Positions 53,771-64,000 of a stretch of 64,000 bases of DNA are shown in pieces. Position 1 is the stretch's first letter. Every line of letters begins with the position of its first letter. A program made the translations under genes and the position numbers. Under the pieces are notes generated by a model. That model was not told the origin of the DNA and searched no databases. It saw nothing but the letters and a program-made list of their open reading frames with translations. Source of the DNA: Trichobilharzia regenti (Eukaryota > Platyhelminthes > Trematoda > Strigeidida > Schistosomatidae); NCBI GenBank assembly GCA_944472135.2, contig OX235270.1, forward strand, positions 77,323,168-77,387,167, in the 5' to 3' direction.

Positions 53771-56067
53771 TGTAAAGTCTGCTGGAGTATTCAGTAAATT
53801 TACTGAAGTACTTTCGGTTTCTATAGGAGTTCTCCATGCCGAATTTATTACTTTAAGGGCCTACACAGATTACAACTTCAATCAAATAACATTGACGAGG
53901 AAGAAATTCCATTCTTCATTAATAAACTTAATGAAAATATTCATGTTTTGCATTCTAAAAACAGGAGCATTCGTAATGTTTTACTTTATGTACATGCACT
54001 TACGTACAGTTGCACTAAGAACTCAGTGCAACTCGATGCACAATAGTATACATACAACTAAACTGAAGAATAATGTCCTCCTTATCTTACGAACAACGTG
54101 TCCTTATTCCAGGATTATAACTTTCTTTCACCTATGAGCCTGAGTTATGTCTATGAAATCGTAATATTACATCAGTTAAATCTTCCCCAAAAACCAAGGC
54201 CACTTGAAACCAATAGCAACATAGCAACAAGCGTCACTGTGGGGATATGCAATAAAGTCGCTCGAATAACAGACTAGACAAACTTTCCCTGCACAGAGAT
54301 TTCGGGGTTGTATTAGCGAAGTGCACAAGCCCCCGCCATATGCACAGCCGAAACTTAATGCCCTCTGTACCACTCGGTCTCATGTTTAGATGATTTTGGA
54401 AGAAGACTGTGGTTTAGCTGCACAGGTTAATTTCACCAAGTGCTCGGGATTCAAGCTGGTAACTGTTTTGCGCAGTTCTTCTGCCAACCATGCTGGATAA
54501 TTTTCAGAAATGCATTTGGCAAGTTTGCTCTTTATGTGGCCAATAAAACTAACTTTTCAGGGACAAGTAAATCTATAAATACACACTGAAGTAGCCCAAA
54601 GATGCAGGTTATCCCTCACACATCTGTCGACATTTTGTCGGCTGCAAAATTTGATCCGAAGCTCATCTAGTAAGTGATTCTTTATGATTGCAGATGCCCC
54701 ATCATCTCTAAATTCAAAACTCATAAATAGTTCGCGTATGTAAGAGCCACCAAAAGCCTACGTAAACAAACGGGTAAGATTCGATTAGGAAATATAGGTG
54801 TTTTATTCGTTAAAACCGTCGTCTCTCTTAAAGAATGCCACAGATCTCCTAGCATCAGATGTCGAAACCTCTATAAAAACATCGTCATTTTGCTCCCTCA
54901 TTCGACTGCGAATACGAAGCCCTTATAATACTGAAAATCACAAAGATTTTTTAGGCGGAAAGCCTGCCAAATTGTCTGGCGCAACTTAAAATAATCACTT
55001 TTACAAATTTACCTGAGATATTATATCCTACCGACACTAAACAGGCTGAATCAGTGACCATTTTGGTTAAATAGGAGCCGTGAAAATATCTGTGTGATAA
55101 TGCTCGCTGAAGTAACGTAGTTTTATGATTTGCAAGCTAGTTAAAATCTGCTGCGTATTGAACCAGTAATGAGTGCCATATCTTTGGATCTCGGGTGTTT
55201 ATTTTCTGGAATACCTTCTTCAATCAATTAGCGAACCCATTATCTAGCATACAGATTGCCCCTTTTGAAATTATCTGGACATATGTTGGTATAGATTATT
55301 GATTTTTAAGAGTTAATTACTGCTTGGAAGACCTCACCAACTAAACTAAATTATGAAATCACAAATTACTTGAATTGTCGGCATACTTACCATAAGTCTA
55401 AACCTACGGCTGTTTTGCTAATGGGCGTGAAATGAAGCTACCGAATTCACCGGTCTTACTGGATGCTTTTAAAAAATTATGAATTTTAGTCTTTATATGT
55501 AGTATATGTAAATATTTGTGAGGCATGAGTAGCAACTTCGTGTTTCAAATATAATACAAACACACGAATGTAATAACAGAGATAGTTGATCTCTTCAGAT
55601 GATATCTTCAACTCAGTTACTTACCAGATGTCGTGCTAATGCACAAATTGATGAGTTAACTTGTTGGTTGAGAGACATAATTCATCTCTTTTTATTGACC
55701 TTCGAAGATCATAGTATAACTGCATGAGTTTAGCATTGATCTGTTTGTGAACTGGTGGAACATTTTACTTACGGGCAAGTGTAGATATTTGTCGTTACTA
55801 GATTCCAAATGTGAATAGTTTCTTATGATATGACCAGTAGGTGAACGAATATCATACACCGATTCTCTACATAATCTTTTAAAACGGAATGAATAAAATT
55901 AATAGTTTTCTTTTGAAAAATTCTGTTGCCTTAGGTGCACAGAGAAAGAATTTTTCATCCTGAGCTTGCACATAAGTGCATTTATATTTCGACTTATGTG
56001 TTTTTTCTTAACGTATTGGAGGGAAAATTAATTGTCGTTTTGTTGTGGGTGTTTTGAATTTGCTGTA
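53771..56067. other. Upstream flank of RPA2, nothing recognised
   Basis: No repeat or gene is recognised. The region just before 56068 should contain the RPA2 promoter and 5' UTR, but I see no motif I would defend. Confidence 0.45.
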
Positions 56068-56603
56068 ATGTGGTCTGCGAACGGTAAGCAATGTGAATGT
56101 TGTCTCACATTAAATGCAGATTATGGTACCCTTGGAGGTACTAGTGACTCAGGGGGTGGATATATGACATCAGCATCATCGAATTCAAGTCAGAAGGTCT
56201 TCGATTTTTATTGCATAACTTCTTACGTTTTCTAGAAAGATAGCAATCAAGGTAATATTATCCCTTGTACATGCGCAGAAATCATGGCTGCAAGTCAAGA
56301 TGGCGATAAATGTACTTCTCCTTGTGGGATAGAGCTTAGCCAGGTATATCCACTAACTTTATCTTAAACATTCTGCAGGTGTCAGTAGTAGGTATAATCC
56401 GATCAGTAAATGAGTCAAGTACACGAGTGGAGTATGAGATAGATGACTACACTGGCCCTTACTTGGCAGTCAAACTGTTCATGGAAGACCAGGACAATAC
56501 ACCAGCAGTTGTACAATTTCTTCCACTGAGGGAATTATCTTATGTGCGAGTTCATGGTCATGTGAGAAGCGTAAATGGAATAAAAAACATTCTTGCCTTT
56601 CGA
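56068..56603 (+). CDS. RPA2: RPA2, replication protein A 32-kDa subunit, exons 1-4
   Basis: RPA2 is the middle subunit of the single-stranded-DNA-binding complex used in replication, repair and recombination. Exons are 56068-56083, 56120-56196, 56236-56343 and 56379-56603. The introns between them are 36, 39 and 35 bp, all GT-AG. The frame is continuous: start MWSAND-YGTLGGTSDSGGGYM (Gly/Ser-rich N-terminus, as in RPA2), then IIPCTCAEIM, IELSQ and SVVGIIRSVNESSTRVEYEI. The last is the start of the OB-fold, ending VHGHVRSVNGIKNILAFR. Exon 4 ends at a GTAAGC donor in phase 0. The ATG was chosen because the MW start and the splice phases fit. The exon 2 donor GTCTTC is weak. Tiny 5' introns followed by very large ones are typical of schistosome genes. 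Confidence 0.85.
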
Positions 56604-58140
56604 GTAAGCACATCGTATTATTCATTAGTACTTTATTATTCTGTCCAGTAGTAACTGTGGTTTGTCTTTTTGTGAAGTGTCTTTAAAATGTTTCCACACT
56701 TAAACTAAATTATCACCTTTCCAACTGTGTAAAAACTAAGTGGTCGTGCTCTTCCTGATTTACTAATACGCTGTTACTCAGGTGGCGTAAATCAATGTTA
56801 GTAGTGCCTTCGGTTACATAAATAATCGGTAACTCAGTCCTTTTATTGACGTAGAAATATCCAGAGTATGTAATAGTTACAACGTACTCGTAGTCATTGA
56901 CTGTAAGGTGAGGCAAAATAAGAATAATAAGGTTTGAAAATTGTTGTTTATTATTAGTATTATTATTTATTAATACTGTTTTTAAGATGCGATAGATCTT
57001 TAGCTCAGGTGGTGTGATCATTTTCTGCGATTTTGATGGTGTTTTTGAAAACCTTTCATTGTCTCTGTAGACAGTGTACAAAGCAGAGACAAAGCGAATC
57101 ATTGTCGGCTGGAGAATTTGAAAACGTCAGCTAAGGTTCACTTTGCATTTTTTCATTACTTTTGTCTTCCTTGGAGTCATGTTATTTTGCTGGTAAAAAC
57201 GTAACACCATTAAGGCATAAATGAGAGCTAATTCGACCCGAGTGCGTCTAACGTCCACAGAGGTCTTGGGTAATATTGTGTTAACTAAGTGGGTGCGTAT
57301 CACAAATGCCATTTGAAGTGACTTGGATTTTGCATGACTAAAAACTTTAGTCCAAAAGTCGTTCATTTAGGTAGTCGATTTGACCAGCACTCTGTTTAGC
57401 GTTAAATGATGGTGAAATTTTGCTGGCTCTAATCTGCACTGAGATTGAATAGAACAAATTGATTTTTAACTCGAAGGAAATGTTTTTGACAGTTCTGTTT
57501 TACTGATATCTGTCACCCGGACAAAGACCATTTGGTCTTAAATACTTGGAATATGTGCAATAATATCTGGATTATATCATTATTGCTTTATCATCAGTTT
57601 CCCTATGACCGATTGTGAGAGATTGAGAGGTGCGTGCAAATATGATTGGAAACGAATCGGTGAAAACGTGGGAAAACCTTTGTTTCTAGAAAGTATTCTT
57701 GCTCATTATTAAAACCCGATACAGTGAGTGAGGTCCTGCCATACTTGGAAACCTGCATATAAGTTAGGTTTAGTGCCACCACTGTAAGAATTTTGTAGTA
57801 GAGTGTTTGTTAGCTTGGTCTTGAGTAAGTGTGGAACTCGAATAGTATAGTAGGGTAGAATTTTTTATGATGCACGTGTCCTTCAGATCGACGAGTTTTT
57901 CTTAAACAGCCCTTATGTTATACATTGGTTCAGAAGGATGGTTCGGTTTATTCAACCACTCATTTAGAACATTTCGAGCGATAATTTAACTGATCCAAAA
58001 CTGTATTTCAGTTGTCGGACGTCCATCCTATGCTGGAATGGAAGCTGGACGTCTCTCCTAAATCTAACCGAAGTTGTGAAAGTGGTCTCTAATCTGACAA
58101 GGAAAAACGACATAATTCGATCCCAAAGTTGTCTGAAGGT
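56604..58140 (+). other. RPA2 intron 4, left part
   Basis: Intronic DNA before the RTE insertion. Open frames here (for example 56713-57102 minus) show no motif I recognise. Confidence 0.5.
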
Positions 58141-58888
58141 GCTAGTGCTTGTGGGGTACCTAGCCTGTCATATGCTCTGATGGTGTTCTCGTGACTTTTG
58201 TTGCCAGATCTGCCAGGGGCGATGGGAAAGTACGCGACCTAATGGTTGTGTGCAAGGTTTGAAGAAGGCTGTGTGCTGTATGCGTGCGCCTCGCCCTGAT
58301 GTTTCCCGACCGAAAGCTGCTACCTTGACGTGGTGGTCGGGCTTGAACACCGCAATGATCTATTCAAGCTATACTGGCTGAGACTTATGTCTCTTGAGGT
58401 CTACCATGCCAGGCAGGTTGTTTGGATAGCGGTTAAACAAAAAGCAGCTACCCAATCCAACATCATGATAAATACAAAATTTCATGCCGGATCGGCCGTG
58501 GCCCGGATTAACAACGACCGCGCTTCCTGCTGCCGTGTCACAGGGCAGGAGTGATAATATGCTACTGAGACACACAAAACAAAAAGAACAAACAAAAACA
58601 GGCCGCGTGTGACCGGCCTCAAGCAGTTGTCCCCTGGGCTCTGCGGTCACGCAACCAACTTCCACGGTGTGGGCAGCCGGGAAGTAACAATCGCCCTCAC
58701 AATCCGAAACGCACGCGAAACCTCTCTATTACTCACTCATCTTTGTCTTTATCTCTATCATCTTGCCTTCCTTCCACTGATGCAACTCCTCGACTTGATA
58801 GCTCTCCACTTCCTCTCCACTCTGCGTCCACTAAAAACGATGGAAGCCAAAAAACACCGACAGCCTCTTAAAGCCGCGCCACCAATTT

Positions 58889-60319
58889 CATATAGGAGCT
58901 CTTAATGTTAGGACACTTTGCCAAATAGGACAACAAGCATCACTAGCCAAGACCCTGGCATCACGAGCCATTGATGTATGCTGTGTTTCAGAAACACGCA
59001 TACAAGACCCAAGTGTGGTTATTCACCTAACCCCACCTGGCCAACAGGTTGAATCTGCAAAATTCACCTTGAGGGTGTCAGGAGATGCCACAGCTAGTTC
59101 ACGAGGATTAGCTGGCGTAGGGATAGCTTTGAGTACTAGGGCAGAAAAGACATTGCTTGACTGGATCCCGGTAGATAGCCGAATGTGTGCTGTCCGCCTG
59201 AACGGATCAGTAAGAAGGAGGAAGGACTGCACTACTCGCCGATGCCTTTTCGTAATCTCCGCCTACGCCCCCACTGACTGCAGTTCAGATGAAACGAAGG
59301 ATGAGTTCTACCAAAAGCTGTCTAGTTTGGTGAGAAAGGCTAAACGCTCAGACATAGTCGTTCTAGCTGGTGACTTTAACGCTCAAGTAGGGAAATTGTG
59401 TCAATCTGAGAAGGATGTCGGTGGCACCTATGGAGTTCCGTGCCAGCGAACCGACAACGGTGACCGTCTCCTACAGTTCTGCTCTGATAATCATTTGTTT
59501 CTTGTAAGCACTAACTTCAAACACAAGGAGAGACACTGTTTGACTTGGAGACCCCCTTCATCAAACCAACGCTGGACACAAATAGACCACATAGCAATAA
59601 GCTATCGTTGGCGTGGGTCGGTAGGAGATTGTCGCTCCTTCTGGAACACGTGTGTAGATACCGACCATGCACTGGTCCGCGCTCGGGTGTGCTTACGACT
59701 GAACGGACGTAGGAAACAGCTGGCGGTAAAACCATCACGTCCCCAGCTCGATCAGGAAACTAAATCCGTATTTGAGGAAGAACTAGCTAAACACATATCT
59801 GTGTTCGACAGCTGTGCTCACCCTGAAGAAGCTTGGAAAAATATCCAGGCAGCCATAGATACAGCTGTAAAAGCTGTGAATAAGGTAAACCCAAAGGTGA
59901 GTAAAAACCACTGGATCTCCACCGCCTCATCCGAACTGATAGATGCTAGAAGACTTATTCCGGCGAGCTCCGAATTCAATGAGGAGCGAAAGCTGCACAA
60001 GAGGAAACTTACGAAAAGTCTCCGCAAGGACCGTGAACAGTGGTGGGTGACAAAAGCCAAAGAGATGGAGAAAGCTTCGAGGATAGGCAACACCAGGCAA
60101 CTCTTTAGACTCATCAGGGAAACGGGTGGGAGAAGACAAATCATCAGTGAGACAATCTCGGAAAAAAATGGCACTATAATTAGCTCCCAGGATAGACGAC
60201 TGGATCGTTGGAAAGAGCATTATGAGGAGCAGTTTAATTTGCCCACAGCCACGCTCAACCTTCCGAGCATCCAACACCTCCCTGAATGGGATATAGACAG
60301 GTCCTCCGTCCCTAACTGA
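58889..60319 (+). pseudogene. RTE-type endonuclease half, frameshifted
   Basis: The frame is open from at least 58889 and reads HIGALNVRTLCQIG, then CCVSETRIQD, ISAYAPTD, GDFNAQVG, TWRPPSSNQRWTQIDHI and DTDHALV. These are the ordered motifs of an APE-type endonuclease of the RTE clade. A linker of about 120 residues follows. The frame ends at a stop at 60317-60319 because of a one-base shift around 60295-60305; the reverse transcriptase continues in another frame (LTEVTKAVTNLKLGKAAGPD). No ATG is evident near the endonuclease start; 59015 is internal. Confidence 0.85.
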
Positions 60320-61865
60320 GGTTACTAAAGCTGTCACCAATCTGAAACTAGGCAAAGCAGCGGGACCTGATGGAATGACTCCAGAGGTATTTAAGTACGG
60401 TGGAGACAGCTTACTGTCTGCATTAACTGAGGTACTAGGCAGCGTCTGGGAATCAGAAGAAGTCCCATCGGGTTGGTGTAAGTCACTGATTATCCCCATA
60501 TACAAGAAGGGAGACAAGTCTTCCTGTGATAATCACAGAGGGATTAGCTTGACTAATATAGTATCTAAAGTCTTAGGCTCAATAATCATGCGTAGACTGA
60601 GTGGTGCTCGGGAGGCACAAACACGAGAGAGCCAGGCAGGCTTTAGACCAGGAAGAGGGTGTATTGATCATATCTTCACCCTCCGACAGATTCTAGAACA
60701 TAGGCATTCCTACCGGCGTCCAACAGTCATTATATTTCTTGACCTAAAGGCAGCATTCGACTCTGTCGATCGAGAAGTTCTCTGGAGATGCTTGGCTGTA
60801 AAGGGAATTCTGAGAAAATATATTGCACTGATTAAGGCACTCTACTCGTACTCATACAGCCAGGTGAGGGCTTACGGCGAGCTGTCATCTGAACTGGTGA
60901 CGACCAGTGGTGTCCGTCAAGGATGCCCATTATCCCCTTTTCTATTCAACTTCATCATAGATGTGTTAATGGACTTAACCCTAAGTGACTTCAGCGACTC
61001 AGGGATTGACTTGCTACCAGGGAATAATCTCGTTGACTTGGAATATGCAGACGATATAGTCCTTCTAGGCGAAGACGCTGACGAAATGCAGAGTCTTCTA
61101 AACACCTTGAGCCGCAATCTACGAATGTTTGGCATGCGATTCGCTCCCGCCAAATGCAAGATGATGTTACAGGACTGGACTACATCGACGCCTAGTTTAA
61201 AAATAGGAAGTGAAGTGGTAGAGCACGTTGACCGCTTCACTTATTTGGGAAGTACCATCAGCCCCAACGGGTTGATCTCTGACGAAATCTCAGCACGAAT
61301 ACAAGGGTTCTCATTTGCCAGTTTACGCCGACTCTGGCGTAGACGAGATGTTCGACTATCGACCAAAGGGCGGGTGTACTGCTCATCAGTCCGCTCCGTC
61401 CTCCTTTATGGTTGTGAGACCTGGCCACTGAGAGTGGAAGACATGAAAAGACTAGCTGTCTTTGATCATAGGTGCCTGCGTTCTATTTCCCGTGTAAAGT
61501 GGCATAATAAGGTGAGCAACATTGAGGTTAGGCGTCGAGTTCTAGGTAAACAGGGGAAATCAATCGACGAAGTCGTGAAGCTACATCGACTGAGATGGTT
61601 AGGACATGTGTTACGTATGCCAAGTCATCGCCTCCCTCGACGAGCAATGTTAGCGGATATAGGGTCAGGCTGGAAAAAAGCTAGCGGCGGTCAAACAAAA
61701 ACTTGGCACCAGTCAATGAAATCCACAACAGTTGGTCTAAGCCACGTAGGAAGGTGTAGACTTCCAGGCTGGGGTCCTCGGGACGGTAAAAATCTATGGT
61801 TGGAAACAATTGGTGACATGGCTCAAAATCGTTCTCAGTGGCGCAGATGCATCCACTCCTTGTGA
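60300..61865 (+). pseudogene. RTE-type reverse transcriptase half
   Basis: Open from about 60300 to 61865 in one frame. Motifs: GKAAGPDGMTPEVFKYGG, IPIYKKGDKSSCDNHRGISL, QAGFRPGRGCIDHIF, catalytic FLDLKAAFDSVDRE, GVRQGCPLSPFLFN, EYADDIVLLGED and YLGSTISPNG. A C-terminal region with RRDVRLSTKGRVYCSSVRS and LRWLGHVLRMP is typical of RTE proteins. All catalytic residues are kept. With the single upstream frameshift this copy is recent and nearly intact. Confidence 0.88.
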
Positions 61866-62057
61866 CTTATGATCTCCAATGAAACTGTTTTGTTCTTCGT
61901 TATTACTCCTTTGTCTCACACCTCTGCTCACTGTTTCTATTATGCTTTTCTTGTACTTTCTTCTCTTGCTTCGCGTGCTACACGGAGTGTGGCGACTTGA
62001 ACTTCCGCACATTTGTGCAAAGTTCTATGTCGAAAACAGACAGACAGCTAGTGCTTG

Positions 62058-63219
62058 ATGCTTATCACCTTTCATTTAGTCATGGTTATACACTTCCATT
62101 CAACACCCATGTTCAAAAGCCTTGATCAGTACCATATGCATAATTTATTTGAAAATTGACGTACTAGCATTCGATAACGTTATATGATTAGAACCAGACA
62201 GGAGTTTCTAAGTAGAACTTTTCACAGAACTGCAGTCATTTTCTCTTATATCCTTGTAAGTGGAAACATGGCTCATTGACTTAAGTACTTGGTTTTCAGC
62301 CGGCGTTCGAGTCCCGCTCCACTTACACCCACCCGAGCAACTGGGTAGTTTTACCAACCCCCGCAAGTTTCGTTCATTCTGGCGCACGAGAAATCTGCTT
62401 CGGGTTATGATATAAAACTAATGATCCTCAAAGATAACAGGTACGACTGATTGGAATGTCTTTCTCACTTCCTTAGCTTTCGTTATTCGCCGTTTTGCGG
62501 AGATTTATCACCAGCTTTTGCTTGTGCCGTTTTCACTGATCATGTTAGGATCCAGCTGATATTAGCCCCCTTCCTTGTGTCACTTGAGGTGAGACTGCTG
62601 AGATACATTGGTTGCACGTTACCATTAGCCTTCGTTAGTGTTTTTACAGCAAAACAGATATGATTTCAGCGTTTCTTAGATTGAGTATTACTAACAAACT
62701 ATGATAGTTTTAGTTATCTCCCTTAACAGATACTCCATATTCTCATCAGAAAGCTAGGAAAGTAAGAATTTCGTATCTGCTCGTCTTCAGTAAGTGAAAT
62801 TGGTCAACAGTGATAAGGTGAGATGGAATGTATTGAATAAGAAATGTCAGTCGCACAAGTTGGAACTCATCTATTAACCCGTCCCTATCAGTGATGAGCA
62901 TTTCTAGCCAAAGTAGAATTCGTTTGGAAAAAGTTAGAAGTGGTCGCACTACATTACTCGATCCGCCTTGTTGGTGTCTATCGAATGGTATGACTCAGTA
63001 ACTACAAACTCGAAGTCCCAATTATTGTGTGTATAGTGGGATTTATACGTTCTCACTAGCCGTGTTTTTTGTTCTTTATAGTGTCATTACTTTTCTGCTC
63101 CCTTCTTTCGAAAAAACTTTTTTTCCAAGTATAATGACGTGAACTATTCAGGGTTTCTATCCTTCTTGTCTATCCTTCCATTACCTACATAAACTTCAAT
63201 GATGAGTTTTTATTTTAAG
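62058..63219 (+). other. RPA2 intron 4, right part
   Basis: Intronic DNA after the RTE insertion; it contains one tRNA-like fragment (62256-62326) and otherwise nothing I recognise. It ends in the acceptor TTTTATTTTAAG before exon 5. Confidence 0.5.
62256..62326 (+). repeat. tRNA-like Pol III-type fragment
   Basis: 71 nt with a closing stem of nine bases (GTAAGTGGA near the start against the TCCACTTAC end), an A-box-like TGGCTCATTGACTTAAG and a B-box-like GTTCGAGTCC. The T-stem is imperfect, so I call it a tRNA-derived repeat or pseudogene, not a tRNA gene. Confidence 0.4.
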
Positions 63220-63500
63220 GTGATATTATTGTCTGATATGAATGAACTTACTGTTCATATTATGGAGGTGATTTACACACGAATGTTGTACATTAAAATG
63301 AAATACGATGAAGATAATGAAACAAACAATACTATATTCAGTGAAGATGGAGCACATAACACTACTGGTGCTATCAGTAACGGTCTTACCGTCCTACAAA
63401 ATCAGATACTGGCGATAGTAAGGACATTTGTTGGTGAACGTGGAATTCCTGTCTCACAGTTAATCAAGAAATTGCATGGAATCCCTGAACGACAAATTAG
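63220..63500 (+). CDS. RPA2: RPA2 exon 5
   Basis: This exon follows a TTTTAAG acceptor in phase 0 and ends AAATTAG before a GTAATT donor in phase 2. It encodes 93 codons: VILLSDMNELTVHIMEVIYT (end of the OB-fold, matching the DMNE-x-T-x-HI-x-EVI block of RPA2), a Gly/Asn/Asp-rich linker, then NGLTVLQNQILAIVR and IPVSQLIKKL, the start of the C-terminal winged-helix domain. That domain binds repair and checkpoint partners in other species. The remaining 35 or so residues must lie right of the window; I found no continuing exon before 64000. Confidence 0.88.
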
Positions 63501-64000
63501 GTAATTTTTTCTTGGTTATTATATTTTATGTTTATCATACACAGGTGTTATGTGACGTAAGCAACTGCATAGATGTCATTGTAATTCATGGTTTCAAATG
63601 AAATCTATAGCGACATCTAATTAAGCTATGTTAAGTATTGTAGGTCATACTTTTCTATACGATGCTCATGTTCACATTTAAAGTACAAAACTATGCCGCT
63701 TTGCCAAACTAAGCTAACAGAACATCGTAGAACAAAGTATGTATGCGTTTAACATAATCAAATTTCAAGTGTTGGTTTGTAGGGATTTGATTGGTAAAAT
63801 AATCAAATTTGATTGTGGCTTTGGTCGTCAAATTTTCAAAAAACAGATTATATTAATTCTAAGTAGCTAAATTTATTAAAATACCTTAACAGTGAATGTA
63901 TTTTGCAGTTGGTTGAATATCCTGTTGGATTTTACCAATATATATAGTTATCTTAGCCGTAAGGAGCTATGCTGAAAACTCATAAAACCCTACAAGGTCT
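63501..64000 (+). other. RPA2 intron 5, start
   Basis: AT-rich intronic sequence with no exon recognised. Confidence 0.5.

Larger units (their letters stand above)
58152..62046 (+). mobile_element. RTE-like non-LTR retrotransposon in RPA2 intron 4
   Basis: The element lies between 11-bp direct repeats GCTAGTGCTTG (58141-58151 and 62047-62057), a target duplication that fixes both ends. The 5' UTR has CCCGACC...GGTCGGG (58308-58341), a 7-bp stem around the block CTACCTTGACGTGGTGG. The two reading frames together form one endonuclease/reverse-transcriptase ORF with a single break. The tail ends in ACAGACAGACA. It is in the same orientation as RPA2. RTE-clade elements (SR2 type) are known from schistosomes; the exact family is not assigned. 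Confidence 0.85.

Noticed and set aside
53763..54137. 124-codon frame as a possible gene upstream of RPA2
   Set aside because: Low-complexity hydrophobic translation, no motif, no homologous copy in the window.
62256..62326. Functional tRNA gene
   Set aside because: A and B boxes and an end stem are visible, but the T-stem does not pair and no convincing anticodon arm forms; kept only as a tRNA-like fragment.

Overview
The window looks like a repeat-dense stretch of a blood-fluke (Schistosoma-type trematode) genome. It is AT-rich and eukaryotic, and almost all of it is transposable-element DNA. The elements are CR1-like and RTE-like non-LTR retrotransposons, BEL/Pao-type LTR elements with 5-bp target duplications, and a CACTA/EnSpm-like DNA transposon. 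The only host gene I can recognise is RPA2 (replication protein A 32-kDa subunit). It starts at 56068 on the + strand and runs off the right edge. Its introns grow from about 35 bp at the 5' end to 6.6 kb, a pattern known from schistosome genes. Species and named repeat families are inferences; no search was run.

Layout. 1143-3966: a broken LTR element (copy 1) ending in a 200-bp fold-back. 4196-17850: a near-identical tandem duplication (copies A and B), each holding two endonuclease fragments and a minus-strand CR1-like element with an intact 935-codon ORF2. Copy A carries a complete 3991-bp LTR element (copy 2, 4822-8812, target duplication GGATC); copy B has the matching empty site at 13691. 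18068-29460: a CACTA-like transposon (target duplication GCT) with transposase and DUF4806-like genes, split by a nested second CR1 element (22496 to about 28480) with an intact 1092-codon ORF2. 32460-35128: LTR element copy 3. 37585-38252 and 41213-42060: CR1 3' ends, the second split by a solo LTR. 43729-50226: a full-length but broken CR1 element (44116-49839) flanked by a 387-bp direct repeat and carrying a solo LTR in its reverse transcriptase. 50227-53770: two decayed minus-strand reverse-transcriptase relics with one more solo LTR. 56068-63500: RPA2, whose fourth intron carries an RTE-like element (58152-62046, 11-bp target duplication).

The most unusual item is the LTR family. All three internal copies have a Gag-type (DUF1759-like) region joined to a Ser/Asp-rich tail and a C-terminal membrane segment. 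None shows protease, reverse transcriptase, RNase H or integrase. Each retained 3' noncoding region carries tandem modules of about 193 bp, and each module has a 13-bp RNA-type hairpin kept mostly by G-U pairs. The family looks non-autonomous and mobilised in trans. Five LTR insertions (one full element, three solo LTRs and the copy 3 3' LTR) show it has been active into the other elements.
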